Positions 1 to 8,399 of a stretch of DNA of 40,671 bases are shown in pieces. Below the pieces are notes generated by a model. That model did no database searches. It had not been told where the DNA came from and worked only from the letters and a program-made list of their open reading frames with translations. A program made the position numbers and the translations under genes. Numbering within the stretch: the stretch's first letter is position 1; each line of letters begins with the position of its first letter. Source of the stretch: Alphaproteobacteria bacterium (lineage in GTDB: Bacteria; Pseudomonadota; Alphaproteobacteria; UBA8366; GCA-2717185); NCBI GenBank assembly GCA_028822585.1, contig JAPKDL010000017.1, positions 1 through 40,671 of the forward strand, written 5' to 3'.

Positions 1-91
1 CACGACCTTCGCCGCATTCTTCCCCATCCATATATTGTTTGCCATCGGCGTCATAAATATGAACGCCCGTGCCCCGCGCGGCAATGGGTGG
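1..91 (-). pseudogene. class III (omega) aminotransferase N-terminal remnant
   Basis: Read on the minus strand from base 91 down, the frame gives PPIAARGTGVHIYDADGK followed by QYMDG. This resembles the N-terminal segment of PLP-dependent class III aminotransferases (a basic residue, G-x-G-V, then D-x-D-G-K-x-Y-x-D-G). An in-frame TAG at 92-94 lies directly upstream. After MDG the usual glycine-rich stretch is shortened to a Cys-Gly-x-Gly-Arg remnant. The rest lies beyond the left edge. The stop and the degraded glycine region suggest a dead gene, but so little is visible that it could be a chance resemblance or an edge effect. Confidence 0.4.
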
Positions 92-537
92 CTATTGTTG
101 CGCGAATCGATGGAAGACAAGACTTATTTACGACGTCCTTACGCCTCCCGTTGGAGCTCCACCATTGCGCAACGCCCAAGCGACGACACCTTTTAAGGGT
201 TTTAGCTAACGCTTGGTCAAAGGACCCAAAAATCGATCCCATCGAGTTCATATTCGCGTCACTAACGCTCTCAAATGTATGGGATTCGACAATGAACCGT
301 TGAGGCAACTTCACCAGCTTCACATTCATACGCACGCGTATTTGAGGAGGCACCGTGTCAACATCAACGCTAAGAGGGCGGCGTCCAGGCTGGTCGCGCT
401 ATCGAACGTCCAGCATCCACCTGCAACCAAGGTCAGGCGTTCACCATAAACCTAACTTTCCAGCCACCCCGGCGTGTCTGCCATGAGTTTCCACGTTTCC
501 CACGCTTTGATAATCCGTTCAAGGATAAGCCGTTAGT
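92..537. other. gene-poor decayed stretch
   Basis: No convincing gene is present. The open frames here lack family motifs and ribosome sites. One short minus-strand stretch ending in TAG at 452-454 reads as a protein-like C-terminus (ERIIKAWETWKLMADTPGW...). It is preceded by an in-frame TAA and has no start codon, so it is probably a leftover of an older gene. Family not recognised. Confidence 0.4.
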
Positions 538-1173
538 TCAACCCGGCGCAATCGGCGCAACATCAAAAGTGAATGTCAGACTAACATGACCCGTCTCGTC
601 ATCATGTCCATGAACATCATTTATCAAATTACTGGGAAATATGATCAATTCCCCAGGAAACCCAAGGATGCTTTCCACCCGCTTATTGACGCGATTGGCG
701 GTTGTCGACGGCGTATGTGGCCAATTTTCACCAACTGAGGAGAAAAATCGAAAATTCACGCCCTTCGGCGATGCGTTAACAAAATAAGTCGCGGTAAAAA
801 CCGAACTCGGATTGGTGTGCATTTCAACCGCTTCGCCCTTTTCCAGAACGGTCAACCAGCAGGCGTTGATCACCAAATTCCCAGCATCCATATCCAGCAT
901 GATTTTTTCAGCATAAGCTTCAGCCTCCGTGCACACCAACAACACGATATCCGTAAGTTCAGGGCGAAGATGAAGCTGATTACCGCTTCCTCGCGTTATA
1001 TACGCTTGAGACGCGGCATGTTTCGGAAGGCCGTTGGGCGTCGATTTGCGAATATCGTCGAGAACCGTGCGTAATTTCTGGTTCAAATCCGAATCCTGCG
1101 CCGACAGCCGAACTCGCATCATCGTCGAAGGGAACAGCCCAAAGAATTTTCCGGTAAGCTTCGTCACGCTCAA
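538..1173 (-). CDS. 2OG-Fe(II) oxygenase-like protein with degenerate active site
   Basis: A 211-residue protein with the layout of the small 2OG-Fe(II) oxygenase-like family (TIGR02466/PF13759 type): an N-terminal FPSTMMRVRL strand, a central cupin-like core and a C-terminal FPSNLINDV segment. Where the family has His-x-His, this copy has His-Thr-Asn. The distal iron His is Asn (in NLIND), and the 2-oxoglutarate-binding Arg position holds His. It therefore probably lacks normal iron/2OG chemistry and may be a pseudoenzyme. The start is TTG at 1173, preceded by GGGGGAG at good spacing; no in-frame ATG fits. It lies 28 bp downstream of a paralogue with conserved residues and is likely co-transcribed with it. 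The substrate is unknown. Fold call is moderately sure; inactivity is inferred. Confidence 0.72.
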   Translation of the reverse strand: MSVTKLTGKFFGLFPSTMMRVRLSAQDSDLNQKLRTVLDDIRKSTPNGLPKHAASQAYITRGSGNQLHLRPELTDIVLLVCTEAEAYAEKIMLDMDAGNLVINACWLTVLEKGEAVEMHTNPSSVFTATYFVNASPKGVNFRFFSSVGENWPHTPSTTANRVNKRVESILGFPGELIIFPSNLINDVHGHDDETGHVSLTFTFDVAPIAPG

Positions 1174-1201
1174 TCCAACTCCCCCACATTCATGTGGCGA
1201 C

Positions 1202-1831
1202 TCATTCGGGCTTCAGGTTAATATTGAAATTTGCGCTAACGCTTATGCGTTCTTCATCAATATTATTGGCGGTGCAAGAATGCCGCAAATGCCCATTAAA
1301 GACCACCATCATGCCTGGTTCAGGGTCAATCTTGATGCTCAAGTGATCGACTTGGTCACTCCCAAGATATTGGGGCCGCAGCATCGTGTCTGCATGTTCC
1401 GAATGAAGGATCAAACTCGAACAATTAGGCGGCGCCGCCGCATAATAAATAGCGACAATGGGATGGGCGCTGTGGTTGTGCCTTTCCTGCCATTGATTTC
1501 GCCCGTAGATGTTAAGCCAACAGACCTCAATCGACAGGTCATTTTCATGCATTGGATAACTCAGACCTTTGGCGAACTCCGTTGCGCCTTCCATAAACCG
1601 CGATGTTAGGCGGCTAAACCCAGCTTGGTGATGCAGGCTGAAGTTGCTGTGGAAAGTTGTGTAGACGTCACAGGACCATGCTTCAGGGCGACCATTGGGC
1701 GTGGCGTTGCGGACAGCGTCGATTTCGCGTTTGAGCTCTTTGTTCAACGTCTCATGATCCGGCACACGGGCGACAAGCACCGGCGTTGGAAACAGTTCCG
1801 TGAAGGTTCGATCAAAACCGTCTTCGCTCAT
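1202..1831 (-). CDS. putative 2OG-Fe(II) oxygenase (TIGR02466-like)
   Basis: A 209-residue protein starting at ATG. It has the FPTPVLVARV N-terminal strand, an RHNHSAHPIVAIYY segment supplying the proximal His-x-His iron ligands, and a C-terminal block FNGHLRHSC...ERISVSANF holding the distal His and the Arg expected to bind 2-oxoglutarate. Family members are predicted non-haem iron dioxygenases, soluble and of unknown substrate, often linked to small-molecule hydroxylation. It is the upstream member of a tandem pair with the diverged copy at 538-1173. The two align without gaps through their last 27 residues, which supports duplication. Specific function cannot be stated. Confidence 0.78.
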   Translation of the reverse strand: MSEDGFDRTFTELFPTPVLVARVPDHETLNKELKREIDAVRNATPNGRPEAWSCDVYTTFHSNFSLHHQAGFSRLTSRFMEGATEFAKGLSYPMHENDLSIEVCWLNIYGRNQWQERHNHSAHPIVAIYYAAAPPNCSSLILHSEHADTMLRPQYLGSDQVDHLSIKIDPEPGMMVVFNGHLRHSCTANNIDEERISVSANFNINLKPE

Positions 1832-1946
1832 CTGACCGGCCAGTCCCTAAAAATCAATTACCAGCGTACCACACCGCAGCACACTTCATCACATAATCTA
1901 CCAGCAACGCGCTCGCTATACCATGCGACCATTTAACATGGGGCGA

Positions 1947-2264
1947 CTATTTAACGAGGGTTTGCACGGCGTGGAAACCTTCAAATTTTGGCAGACCCTT
2001 ATAGATACCCCAACGGGTGCCGCCCGCGTTCGCATGCGCTTTACGTAACGCATGGGATTGGGTCCACGCGTCGAAGTCTGATTATTTCGACCATATAGTG
2101 TGCGAAACGTAGAGCGTGTGATCTTCAACCTCGGGGCCTTTCAACAAATTGAATTCAACAAACGGCAGCACCTCGCGCAAATGCGTGTCGCGTTCAGCCC
2201 AAAAGCGTTCGAAGACTTCCTCTTCACCTTTGACGATATGCAAACGATTCATGGCGATAAACAT
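1947..2264 (-). pseudogene. antibiotic-biosynthesis-monooxygenase (ABM) fold protein with internal TAA
   Basis: The frame opens at ATG 2264 and reads 60 residues of a small ABM-fold protein (MFIAMNRLHIVKG...EVLPFVEFNLLKGP...), related to HmoA/IsdG-like haem-degrading or quinol monooxygenases. A TAA at 2082-2084 then interrupts it. The same frame continues for 44 codons with family-like sequence (SDFDAWTQSHALRKAHANAG, ending FHAVQTLVK) to a TAG at 1947-1949. The two parts together give about 105 residues, the normal family length. A single base change such as GAA to TAA would explain it. The N-terminal half alone lacks half the ferredoxin-like fold, so the gene is probably inactive. It follows the desaturase gene by 6 bp and was likely in its operon. 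Sequencing error remains possible. Confidence 0.82.
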
Positions 2265-2270
2265 GATAAA

Positions 2271-3140
2271 TCATCGGTTATTAATATTCGTATCACGCGG
2301 CGAATTACGAAACGGCTGGATCAAAAGTTGGTCAAGCCGAAGGTCTTTCTTATCGCGAAACAATGCAATACCGATTGTCATGTTTTTATGACCATCAGCA
2401 GGTTGCTCCCGGTAGGTTCCAAATAAACGGTCCCACCACGGCGCATTGAAACCGTAATTTCTGTCGGTTTCGTCCGTCCGGATGGAGTGATGAACGCGGT
2501 GCATATCGGGCGTCACAATTATCCACCGCAATAAGCGGTCAATGGCGGTCGGCAGTCGAACATTCCCATGATTAAACATCGCGGTAGCGTTCAGGATAAT
2601 TTCAAACACCATAACGGCCAAGGGCGGCGCGCCGAGCAGCACCACGACTGCAAGCTTTATGCCCATCGACAGTGCGATTTCAAAGGGATGGAACCGCACC
2701 CCCGTCGTCACGTCAATATCCTGATCCGCATGATGCATTCGATGTAGTCGCCATAGGACTGGCACAGCGTGAAACAGGACATGTTGCCCGTAAATTGCTA
2801 AATCCAGCAGAATGATTGCGACAAAAGCTGCTACGCCACTGTCAACCGCCAGGATATTGAGAACACCCCACCCGCGTTCGGCCGCCAACCCGGCCATACC
2901 GACAGCAGCGAAAGGAAACGCAATGCGCAACATCACTGAATTTAACGCCACCAACACCAGATTGCTGGGCCAACGCGTCTCTCTGCCGATAGAAAGGGCG
3001 CGGCGCGGCGCCAGAAATTCCCAGACTGCGACCACCAGCAAAACGCCGCCGAAACACGCCAGCCGTATCTCCATTTCATGATTTACAAATAAATTCGCCA
3101 AATGCGTAAATTTTTCCTTGGCTTGAACACAACGTACCAC
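2271..3140 (-). CDS. sterol desaturase / fatty acid hydroxylase family membrane protein
   Basis: A polytopic membrane protein with the di-iron histidine clusters of PF04116. Counting from the GTG, His120 and His124 form the first box (HVLFH), His133/136/137 the second (HRMHH), and HRVHH near residue 215 the third. Hydrophobic segments precede and separate the boxes, as expected for a non-haem di-iron hydroxylase in the inner membrane acting on lipids or sterol-like substrates. The start is unresolved: GTG 3140 (289 aa), TTG 3101 or ATG 3074 (267 aa) all keep the domain intact and none has a strong ribosome site. The broken ABM gene follows 6 bp downstream. The gene is divergent from apt. The exact substrate is unknown. 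Confidence 0.85.
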   Translation of the reverse strand: MVRCVQAKEKFTHLANLFVNHEMEIRLACFGGVLLVVAVWEFLAPRRALSIGRETRWPSNLVLVALNSVMLRIAFPFAAVGMAGLAAERGWGVLNILAVDSGVAAFVAIILLDLAIYGQHVLFHAVPVLWRLHRMHHADQDIDVTTGVRFHPFEIALSMGIKLAVVVLLGAPPLAVMVFEIILNATAMFNHGNVRLPTAIDRLLRWIIVTPDMHRVHHSIRTDETDRNYGFNAPWWDRLFGTYREQPADGHKNMTIGIALFRDKKDLRLDQLLIQPFRNSPRDTNINNR

Positions 3141-3193
3141 CGTTATAGAGGATACTGGCTTATTTTGCGCGGCTCGTTCAGGAGAATATCACC

Positions 3194-3709
3194 ATGAATT
3201 TAAAAGACCACATTCGTGAAGTCCCTGACTTCCCAAAGCCTGGTATTTTGTTTTATGATTTATCCACCTTGTTGGCCCATCCCGCCGCATGGAAATATTG
3301 CGTCGCGCAGCTTACGGAAATCGTTGCGCCAATGGAACCGGATCTGCTATTCGGCATTGAATCTAGGGGCTTTCTTGTCTCCGCACCGCTGGCGTTACAG
3401 CTCGGCTGCGGATTTTCGATGATCCGAAAAAAAGGCAAGCTCCCCGGCGACACCATCGAATTGAGCTATGACCTTGAATACGGAACCGACACCATCGCCA
3501 TCCAGGCGGATGCAATAAAGCCCGGCCAAAAGGTGGTGATTTTAGACGATTTATTGGCAACCGGCGGCACCATGGCCGCGTCCGTCGATTTGGTGGAAAA
3601 GTGCGGTGGCATTGTCGTCGCCTGCGCGTGCATTATCGAACTGACGTTCCTCGAAGGCCGCGACAGACTTCAGAAACCCGTTCACACGTTGATTGCCTAC
3701 GATTCTTAA
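3194..3709 (+). CDS. apt: adenine phosphoribosyltransferase
   Basis: A 171-residue purine-salvage enzyme: adenine + PRPP gives AMP + diphosphate, in the cytoplasm. The type I PRTase fold is evident: N-terminal [15 protein letters not shown] is typical of APRT, followed by GIESRGFL, the IRKKGKLPG loop, and the PRPP-binding motif [14 protein letters not shown] at about residues 115-128. Length matches the family (170-180). AGGAG lies about 9 bases before ATG. Its TAA (3707-3709) overlaps the TAA of the convergent creatininase-family gene (3706-3708), so there is no spacer for a terminator between them. It looks intact and is a housekeeping gene in an otherwise accessory region. Confidence 0.96.
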   Translation: MNLKDHIREVPDFPKPGILFYDLSTLLAHPAAWKYCVAQLTEIVAPMEPDLLFGIESRGFLVSAPLALQLGCGFSMIRKKGKLPGDTIELSYDLEYGTDTIAIQADAIKPGQKVVILDDLLATGGTMAASVDLVEKCGGIVVACACIIELTFLEGRDRLQKPVHTLIAYDS

Positions 3710-4536
3710 TCCGCAACTTTTAACGCGGCCAAATCAAACTTTTCAACGTCCCGCAATAACGCGGCCAAACCATCCGCCGCACGTTGTACAATAAGTTCTC
3801 CAATTGCGGCGGTGGCGGACGCCGCGTCGCCAACCGCGCCGGTTTCGTTCAAATCCTGTGTTTCCCAGGCGAATGACGGACCGCCTGTGGGCGACAAAAC
3901 CATAAATTCAACCGCCATCGCCTGCCGTCCCATCTTTGGCCCTCCCATCTTTTGCCCCAGGGACTCAAAGTTTTTCGCTTTTGTCATGTCGACCAATTCC
4001 GGGTGCAAATGCAGCAGTATCGATGTTTCCACCGCACCGCCGTGTATGCCGTGGCGACGTTCTGTTTCGGTAAACAAATCTTCGATATCCACCAAATCAT
4101 ACCAATTCGCCGTGACCGCCAAGAGGCCGCACTGTCCCCGCAGGCGGCGCGCCACGATATCCATCACCGGCGGGTTGCCGCCGTGACTGTTGAAGATGAC
4201 CAGCGTCTTCACACCCGCGCGTGCAACCGATTCACCAATCTCGCTCCAAGCGGCGATCAGTGTTTCCGCGGTCAAGCTTAGGGTGCCGGGAAACCGGTTA
4301 TGTTCTTCGCTCAAACCGATGTTCTGCGCGGGCAACACGAGCACCGGCGAATTTACTGGCGCCGCTTCCAGCATCGCATCGATAACGGCCGCGTTGATGA
4401 TAGCATCCACGGCAAGTGGTAAATGCGGCCCATGTTGTTCCGTTGCGGCGACGGGCAACAACGCAATTGTCCTACCCATATCACGCGTTGAAAACTCAAC
4501 CGTGCTTAAATTTTCCCAGAAGAAATCCGATTTCAT
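3706..4536 (-). CDS. creatininase-family amidohydrolase
   Basis: A 276-residue member of PF02633 (creatininase/ArfB/MftE type), metal-dependent hydrolases of cyclic or linear amides. Metal-binding motifs are present: [28 protein letters not shown] and HGGAVETS, the last containing the Glu/His set near residues 165-175. The ATG at 4536 is preferred over the upstream TTG (4554) because it overlaps the TGA of the preceding argJ-like gene as ATGA, the usual sign of translational coupling. The two genes therefore form a minus-strand operon. Substrate could be creatinine, a formamide or another amide; sequence alone does not decide it. The pairing with an altered ArgJ suggests a joint step in N-acyl or amide metabolism, which is inference. 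Confidence 0.88.
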   Translation of the reverse strand: MKSDFFWENLSTVEFSTRDMGRTIALLPVAATEQHGPHLPLAVDAIINAAVIDAMLEAAPVNSPVLVLPAQNIGLSEEHNRFPGTLSLTAETLIAAWSEIGESVARAGVKTLVIFNSHGGNPPVMDIVARRLRGQCGLLAVTANWYDLVDIEDLFTETERRHGIHGGAVETSILLHLHPELVDMTKAKNFESLGQKMGGPKMGRQAMAVEFMVLSPTGGPSFAWETQDLNETGAVGDAASATAAIGELIVQRAADGLAALLRDVEKFDLAALKVAD

Positions 4537-5717
4537 CCGTATCCGACCGAACAATCCGTCGTCCAGACCGTCGCGCGACCCCGGCCAACACCGACATCCA
4601 CGCCAAGGGCGAGTTCCGACCCTTTGAGATGTTTAGTCACACGGTCGGCGTCATAATCGTCAAGAATATTACCGTGCTCGGCCACCAGGACGCCATTGGC
4701 GGTGATCGAAAGTTGGTCCCGATCCGCCCGTTCGCCACACTTACCTACCGCCATGATCATCCGGCCCCAGGGATTGGCGATCCGCAATCCAACCTTGACC
4801 AAAGTCGAGCTGGCCATGGACAGACCAATCCGCCGGGCGGCGCGTGCGGAAGCAGCGCCAGTCACCGTGATCGCCACAAATTTTTTCGCCCCCGTCGCAT
4901 CGCGCACAATAGCATGGGAGATGTCGCGCAAAACTTCTTCCAACGCCCGCGCGAAGGGCCGCAAACGCGGGTCGGCGGCGTCGGTGATGCGTTTATGTTC
5001 GGCCTTGCCGGTGGCGCACAAAAACAATGAATCGTTGGTCGATGTGTCGCCTTCCACGGTGATGCAGTTATAGGTGCGGTCAATGATTCGCGACAACAGC
5101 TTTTGCAACACAGGCGCCGGAATTTTGGCGTCCGTAAAAATAAAATTCAGAGTCGTCGCCATATCCGGCGAGATCATCTGCGTACCTTTCCCAATCCCGT
5201 TGATCGTCACCGGCGCATCGTCGATTTCCGTGGTGCGGGTCGCGCCCTTGGGGACCGTGTCCGTCGTCATGATCGCCTGCGCCGCCGTCAACCAGTTGTC
5301 CCGCTTCACCGATTTCTTCAACGCGGACAAATTGTTCGGAATGGTGTCCACCGGAAAGGGCACGCCGATACTGCCGGTAGACGCGACAAAGATTTGTTTG
5401 CGCGGACATCCGAATAATTTCGCCGTCCGCGTCACGGTGTCCTGGACCGTCTTGTCCCCGTGGCGTCCTGTAAAAGCGTTGGCGTTGCCCGCATTCGATA
5501 CAATCGCGCGAACCTTGCCTCCAGCGATATTCTCCCTACACCACAACACCGGCGCGGCAGCGGTGCGTGAACGTGTGAAGACCCCGGCGATCGCTGTTCC
5601 AGGCTCCAATTCCGCCATGAACAAATCGTTCCGGTCCTGGTAATTAATCCCACATGCAACCGCGCCCAGCTTGACCCCGGCCAGCGGCCCCATATCGGGA
5701 AATGCAGATAATTTCAC
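4533..5717 (-). CDS. ArgJ-like Ntn-fold acetyltransferase, diverged
   Basis: A 394-residue ArgJ/OAT family protein. Classical ArgJ moves acetyl groups between N-acetylornithine and glutamate and cleaves itself into two chains. Conserved parts are SNAGNANAFTG, the oxyanion pair Thr114-Gly115 in ASTG, Lys177, the self-cleavage site PDMAT with nucleophile Thr188, and VEGDTSTND. Two features are unusual. The family D-G-E-G-A-T-K motif, whose Glu contacts ornithine, reads D-A-T-G-A-K-K (residues 273-279). The conserved C-terminal tail (I-N-x-x-Y-R) is missing, as the chain stops after TTDCSVGYG. Self-processing may persist while ornithine binding is doubtful. The start is GTG 5717 behind GAGGGA. 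It is coupled to the creatininase gene by ATGA, and no arg genes are nearby. It may be a catabolic paralogue or a decaying argJ. Confidence 0.85.
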   Translation of the reverse strand: MKLSAFPDMGPLAGVKLGAVACGINYQDRNDLFMAELEPGTAIAGVFTRSRTAAAPVLWCRENIAGGKVRAIVSNAGNANAFTGRHGDKTVQDTVTRTAKLFGCPRKQIFVASTGSIGVPFPVDTIPNNLSALKKSVKRDNWLTAAQAIMTTDTVPKGATRTTEIDDAPVTINGIGKGTQMISPDMATTLNFIFTDAKIPAPVLQKLLSRIIDRTYNCITVEGDTSTNDSLFLCATGKAEHKRITDAADPRLRPFARALEEVLRDISHAIVRDATGAKKFVAITVTGAASARAARRIGLSMASSTLVKVGLRIANPWGRMIMAVGKCGERADRDQLSITANGVLVAEHGNILDDYDADRVTKHLKGSELALGVDVGVGRGRATVWTTDCSVGYG

Positions 5718-5844
5718 GACTTAATTCCCTCTTAAATTTTTTATAACTATAAAGGCTTGCACTTGAAGCGCCAACTACCCTTTCCGTCCCGGCGACACCC
5801 CGGTAAAGTGATTTTTTAAGTATGATTTGAACGAAGGCGCTTTA

Positions 5845-7299
5845 ATGACCACACACGATTTGATTATCCGCAAGGGCGTTGTCATTGACGGCTCGGGCAG
5901 CCCGCGGATTGAAGCAGACCTCGCCGTCGACGGTAGCAAAATCGTTGCGATTGGCGATTTATCCAACGCCCAAGGCCGCGCGGAAATCGACGCCGAGGGG
6001 ATGATCGTGGCACCCGGGTTCATCGACGTGCACACCCATGACGATCACGCCTTGCTGTCCAAGCCCGATATGGCCTTTAAAGCGAGCCAGGGCGTCGCCA
6101 CCGTCGTCGTCGGCAATTGCGGCATCAGCCTGGCTCCGTTGACATTCCAAGGCGACCGCCCGCCCGCCCCGCTCGACTTGCTGGGCGACGGCTACCGATT
6201 TCCCAAAATGGCGGATTTCTTCGACGCACTGGCGGAAACGCCATCAGCTCTGAACGCCGCCGCGCTGGTGGGTCATTCCACCTTGCGGGTTGGCGCGATG
6301 GAGGAACTCGACAGGCCCGCAACCGATTTAGAAATTGACGCCATGCGCGAAGCCCTGAGCGAAGCGCTCGACGCGGGCGCCATCGGCATGTCCACTGGGC
6401 TTTATTACGACCCCGCGAAGGAAGCCCCCACGGCGGAAGTCATCCGCCTGGCCGAATTGCTGGGCCCGGTGAAAGGCCTGTACACAACTCATTTGCGCAA
6501 TGAAGGACCTGATTTACAAAAAGCGATGGAGGAAGCCTTCGAAATTGGCCGCGCCGCAGGCGTGAAGGTTGTGTTGTCGCATCATAAATCTGCCGGCCGC
6601 AACAATTTCGGCAAGACAGTTGAATCACTCGCCCTCATCGAAAAAACCCGCAAAGAACAACCCGTCACGCTCGATGTGTACCCATACGACGCCTCTTCCA
6701 CCGTGCTGCAATACGAACGTGTTTTGAACTCCAAACGAACCATCGTCACATGGTCAGAGAAAAACCCCGAATTCGCTGGCCGGGATTTAACCGATATCGC
6801 AGCGGAAATGGGGTTAAGCGAAGAAGACGCCGCTTCCGCATTACAGCCCGCCGGGGCCATCTATTTCATGATGGACGAAGATGACGTTCAACGCGTATTG
6901 AAATATCCCCACGCCATGGTCGCGTCCGATGGCCTACCCCATGATGCATTCCCGCACCCCCGTCTTTGGGGCACGTTCCCGCGCGTACTGGGGCATTACA
7001 GCCGCGATTTGGGATTAATGCCGTTGGAGGAGGCCGTCCACCGAATGAGCGGCCTGCCCGCCAGTGAATTTGGCCTTACCGGGCGGGGGCTGTTGGCATC
7101 GGGCAACTATGCCGATATCGTCATATTCAACGCTGAAACCGTGGCCGACCGAGCGGATTTTGAGCACCCCACTGAACCTGCCGCAGGCATTTCAACCGTC
7201 TTGGTGAATGGTCAAGCCGTATGGCGGAACGGCGCGGCGACCGGCGCGCGACCGGGACAGGCATTGAAACGGCAAGACCTGCAAGACGCCGCGAAATAA
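5845..7299 (+). CDS. N-acyl-D-amino-acid deacylase (D-aminoacylase family amidohydrolase)
   Basis: A 484-residue amidohydrolase. From ATG 5845 the protein begins MTTHDLIIRKGVVIDGSG, a typical N-terminal beta-sandwich. The metal site follows D-aminoacylase: His63 and His65 in DVHTHDDH, Cys92 in VVVGNCGIS, then the LSHHK segment and ASDGLPHD containing the catalytic Asp. The Cys ligand separates this group from dihydropyrimidinases, which use a carboxylated Lys. It would release D-amino acids from N-acyl-D-amino acids in the cytoplasm. The upstream TTG 5827 is less likely, since GAAGG precedes the ATG at good spacing. It is divergent from the argJ-like/creatininase pair across about 127 bp and lies upstream of a broken TctC gene that may once have fed it substrate. 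Confidence 0.9.
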   Translation: MTTHDLIIRKGVVIDGSGSPRIEADLAVDGSKIVAIGDLSNAQGRAEIDAEGMIVAPGFIDVHTHDDHALLSKPDMAFKASQGVATVVVGNCGISLAPLTFQGDRPPAPLDLLGDGYRFPKMADFFDALAETPSALNAAALVGHSTLRVGAMEELDRPATDLEIDAMREALSEALDAGAIGMSTGLYYDPAKEAPTAEVIRLAELLGPVKGLYTTHLRNEGPDLQKAMEEAFEIGRAAGVKVVLSHHKSAGRNNFGKTVESLALIEKTRKEQPVTLDVYPYDASSTVLQYERVLNSKRTIVTWSEKNPEFAGRDLTDIAAEMGLSEEDAASALQPAGAIYFMMDEDDVQRVLKYPHAMVASDGLPHDAFPHPRLWGTFPRVLGHYSRDLGLMPLEEAVHRMSGLPASEFGLTGRGLLASGNYADIVIFNAETVADRADFEHPTEPAAGISTVLVNGQAVWRNGAATGARPGQALKRQDLQDAAK

Positions 7300-7378
7300 A
7301 AACACCTCCATATTTTTGGATTCTCTTATGGAAATTTCACTGCAACGGCAATACATAACTTAAACAGGCTAACGTACC

Positions 7379-8343
7379 GTGAGCGGACCAACGACGAAGA
7401 TTTTTTATATTCTGCTATTGGGATTGGCCGTCATCGCCACGACCGACACCCCTGCGTCCGCCACTGAATATCCCGCGAACCCGGTCACATATATCATTCC
7501 CTTTGGCGATGGTGGGGAATCCAGCTTCGCGGCGCGTCTCCAGCAGCCTACCTACAAACGGCTAATCGGTCAGGATTTGATTGTCGTCAACAAACCCGGT
7601 GGTGGCGGCGCGGTCGTCTGGTCGCAAATGACCCGGATGCCTATCGACGGGTACACCATTATTGGCGTCAACCTGCCGCACATTATTCTATAGCCACTCC
7701 AAAGCGCCAGTTATCAGATGGCCCACTTAGCGGTTGTCCATATTTTCCACTAAACACCTGACGCCATCGTGGTCGCCGCCGACTCACCCTATAAATCTAT
7801 TCAAAATTTGATCGACAACGCCGTACAGCGCCCTGGCAAGCTACGGTTTTCCGGATCCGGACGCGCCACCGCCAACCATCTGGCCCAAATCCGCTTCGAC
7901 CGTATTACCGGCGGGAAAACAATCTACCAATCCTATAAAGGCACCGCGGCGTCCATCGCCGCTATGCTAGAAGGACGCGTTGACGCTGCCATGGCGTATA
8001 CAACAGCGGCAAAAAATATGGATCAGACGTCCGCCTCCTCGCCGTCGCCATGGAAAACCGGCACCCAGAATTTCCCACCATTCCAACATTTCGGGAACTG
8101 GATATCGATATGGTCGACGGTGCCTATCGCGGCATCGCGGTTCCCAGCGACACTCCGGTCACCGTACAAAAAGCCATTTCGGCGCTATTCAGCCGGATTT
8201 CCCAGGACCCGGAAGCCATCCAGAAAAACCAGGACCTTGGCTTAGCGCCACTGGATATCGGCTATGACGCTCTACCCGATTTCCTATTCAAGCAGCGGGA
8301 GAAATATCTGGCGACGGCCCAGCAAGCCGGCCTCATCGACTAA
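7379..8343 (+). pseudogene. tripartite tricarboxylate transporter binding protein (TctC/Bug family), broken
   Basis: A periplasmic binding protein of the TTT/Bug family (PF03401) can be followed over its whole length of about 320 codons. It has a GTG start, a signal peptide ending near TPASA, the VTYIIPFGDGGESS binding loop, NKPGGGG, then ADSPYKSIQNLI, ANHLAQIRFD and a C-terminus TFRELDIDMVDGAYRG...QQAGLID. Three lesions interrupt it: TAG at 7691-7693 (CAG in relatives, LPHIIL-Q-P), TAA at 7751-7753 where relatives have Tyr (FHYTPDA), and a -1 frameshift in the A6 run at 8011-8016, since seven As would restore AKKYGSDVRLLAVA. No TctA/TctB genes are nearby. It likely served the neighbouring D-aminoacylase by importing its substrate, now lost. 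Lesions are seen; the former role is inferred. Confidence 0.9.
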
Positions 8344-8356
8344 AACAGGTCGACTT

Positions 8357-8377
8357 TCGTGATTCCGGTTATCACGA
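8357..8377. terminator. inverted repeat between convergent genes
   Basis: TCGTGAT and ATCACGA form a perfect 7-bp stem with a 7-base loop between the broken TctC gene and the convergent aminotransferase. It has no clear T-run, so it is at best a weak bidirectional terminator. Confidence 0.35.
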
Positions 8378-8399
8378 CTTGCTCTAGCGGAAATTCAGC

